A stretch of DNA of 64,000 nt, taken from contig JALHPF010000006.1 in assembly GCA_022842595.1 (NCBI GenBank), positions 62,001 through 126,000 of the forward strand. Direction: 5' to 3'. Source of the DNA: Rubrivivax sp. (GTDB lineage Bacteria; Pseudomonadota; Gammaproteobacteria; Burkholderiales; Burkholderiaceae_C). Under the pieces are notes generated by a model. The model ran no database searches and was not told the DNA's origin. It saw only the letters and a list, made by a program, of their open reading frames with translations. Below are positions 63,039 through 64,000 of the stretch, in pieces. Each line of letters opens with the position of its first letter. Position 1 is the first letter of the stretch. The position numbers were made by a program, and so were the translations under genes.

Positions 63039-63066
63039 CCGGTGCAGCCTTGTTCGGCTGCACCGG
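63039..63066 (+). promoter_or_regulatory. Perfect hairpin in the phoX leader
   Basis: CCGGTGCAGCC (63039-63049) pairs exactly with GGCTGCACCGG (63056-63066) across a TTGTTC loop, followed by GACCCTTT. It lies 31 bases before the ATG, in the presumed leader, so it may be an attenuator or a protein-binding site rather than a terminator for an upstream gene (none ends here on this strand). Confidence 0.55.
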
Positions 63067-63097
63067 GACCCTTTCACCGGCCAGGAGCACCCCAGCA

Positions 63098-64000
63098 ATG
63101 AGCAGCGTCTTCCATCCCGACAATGACCAGACCGTCAATCCCTCGGGCAACCCTTCGATCCGCGACGTGATGGCCGCCTACGCCGGCCGCCGCAACTTCA
63201 TGAAGGGTACGCTCGGCGCCGCCACCCTGGCCACGCTGGGCGGTTTCGGCACTTCGGCCCAGGCGGCCTACCCGGTGGCCCCGCCTCCGACCGGGCCGAT
63301 CGGCTTCGCTGGCCTGCCGCCCAACCTGGCCGCCGGCTTCATCGACGCGGTGAGCGTTCCGAAGGGCTACGCGGCCAAGACCCTGGTCGGCTGGGGTGAC
63401 GCCATCGGTGTGGCGGGCCCCGATGCCCTGATCAGCCACGACCACAGCAGCCCGCTGCCCATCACTGCTGCGCGCCAGGGCACCACGTTCGGGCAGCACA
63501 ACGACGGCATGCATTTCTTCCCGTTCCCGGCCGTCGGTGCCGCTGGCGTTTCCAGCGAGCGCGGCCTGCTCGTCGTGAACCACGAATACGTCGATCCGGG
63601 CCTGCATGCCAACACGCCCAGCTACGGCACCATCACGATCACCAAGCCTTTGGTGGACGCCCAGGTGGCTGCCCATGGCGTGAGCGTCGTCGAGCTGCGC
63701 AAGACCGCAGGCGAATGGGCCGTGGTCAAGCCCTCGCCGTTTGCCCGCCGCATCACCGGCGCCACGCCCATGCGCATCAGCGGCCCGGCGGCCGGCGCCG
63801 ACGCGCTGAAGACCGGCGCCGACCCCACCGGCACAGCCGTCCTGGGCACGCTGAACAACTGCGCCCACGGCATCACGCCCTGGGGCACCTACCTCACCTG
63901 CGAAGAAAACTGGAACGGCTACTTCGGCGCCAACGGGGCCTTCACGCAGACCCTGACCGAGCGCCGCTACGGCGTCACCGCCGGCGGCTTCGGCTATCGC
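63098..64000 (+). CDS. phoX: PhoX family phosphatase-like protein, N-terminal part (3' truncated by window edge)
   Basis: The frame opens at the ATG at 63098 and is still open at the last base, giving the first 301 residues. The N-terminus has RRNFMKGTLGAATLATLGGF, a Tat-type export signal, ending near AQAAYPVAP. PhoX motifs follow: DGMHFFPFP, LLVVNHEYVDPGL, PFARRITGATPMRISGPAAG, TLNNCAHGITPWGTYLTCEENW. It is a second PhoX in the window, distinct from the copy ending at 32138 (no lipobox here). Possible Pho box and leader hairpin upstream. Confidence 0.92.
   Translation, partial: MSSVFHPDNDQTVNPSGNPSIRDVMAAYAGRRNFMKGTLGAATLATLGGFGTSAQAAYPVAPPPTGPIGFAGLPPNLAAGFIDAVSVPKGYAAKTLVGWGDAIGVAGPDALISHDHSSPLPITAARQGTTFGQHNDGMHFFPFPAVGAAGVSSERGLLVVNHEYVDPGLHANTPSYGTITITKPLVDAQVAAHGVSVVELRKTAGEWAVVKPSPFARRITGATPMRISGPAAGADALKTGADPTGTAVLGTLNNCAHGITPWGTYLTCEENWNGYFGANGAFTQTLTERRYGVTAGGFGYR

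Overview
The window is high-GC, gene-dense bacterial chromosome with strong G/C at third codon positions. It reads as a betaproteobacterium of the order Burkholderiales, probably from the Rubrivivax/Leptothrix/Ideonella neighbourhood. That placement is an inference from the gene families: CreA, the KdsD-KdsC-LptC run beside a divergent Kef-type antiporter, GTP-type PEP carboxykinase, two PEP-CTERM proteins, PHA metabolism, and small proteins and gene orders I associate with this order. No rRNA, phage structural gene, complete insertion sequence or CRISPR array is visible. One tRNA, Arg(CCG), is present.

Layout. 1-6600: truncated pirin, CreA, a small acidic protein, NnrU, a MaoC-type hydratase overlapping an SDR, a PotF-like polyamine-binding protein, a membrane-anchored unknown and an AMP-forming acyl-CoA ligase. 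6700-9430: HDOD signalling protein, a structured non-coding stretch, MarC, and an RRM protein with a glycine-rich tail. 9430-13820 (minus strand): SbtA-like bicarbonate transporter with its PII-like partner, then KdsD-KdsC-LptC-SDR. 13860-23510 (plus strand): Kef-type antiporter, histidine phosphatase, apt, a 56-residue basic protein, a flavoprotein, then pckG overlapping a DUF2332 gene that overlaps a phosphoesterase, and a universal stress protein. 23510-35400: TetR, an Hsp70 ATPase-only protein, TPR and UPF0149 proteins, mmsA overlapping an M28 peptidase, a diguanylate cyclase, PhoX, an SDR and an acetyltransferase.

35413-42138 (minus strand) holds the most unusual gene. It encodes an 1868-residue protein joining two alpha/beta-hydrolase domains, each with a readable Ser/Asp/His set, to a CHAT caspase-like protease with its His/Cys pair and a TPR-like tail. 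It sits between rlpA and a DUF2784 membrane protein. Just beyond is a wreck of a PHA depolymerase gene (42184-42613). It is followed by a block of single genes separated by non-coding gaps and ending at tRNA-Arg: PadR regulator, membrane protein, esterase, GST-like protein and proline iminopeptidase-like protein. The block looks like an insertion or remodelling hot spot.

48300-64000: a c5-type cytochrome, a DUF2946-like protein, a YheT-like hydrolase with a SnoaL-like gene, a PEP-CTERM serine protease, purU divergent from an ECF sigma/anti-sigma pair, a BenE transporter, a subtilisin-like protease with a separate I9-like mini-protein, gshB with a questin-oxidase-like gene, the ABC-F protein Uup, an aldo/keto reductase, a DOMON PEP-CTERM protein and the start of a second PhoX. 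A possible Pho box and a perfect hairpin precede that second PhoX.

All assignments were made by reading motifs and family resemblance. No database search was run.
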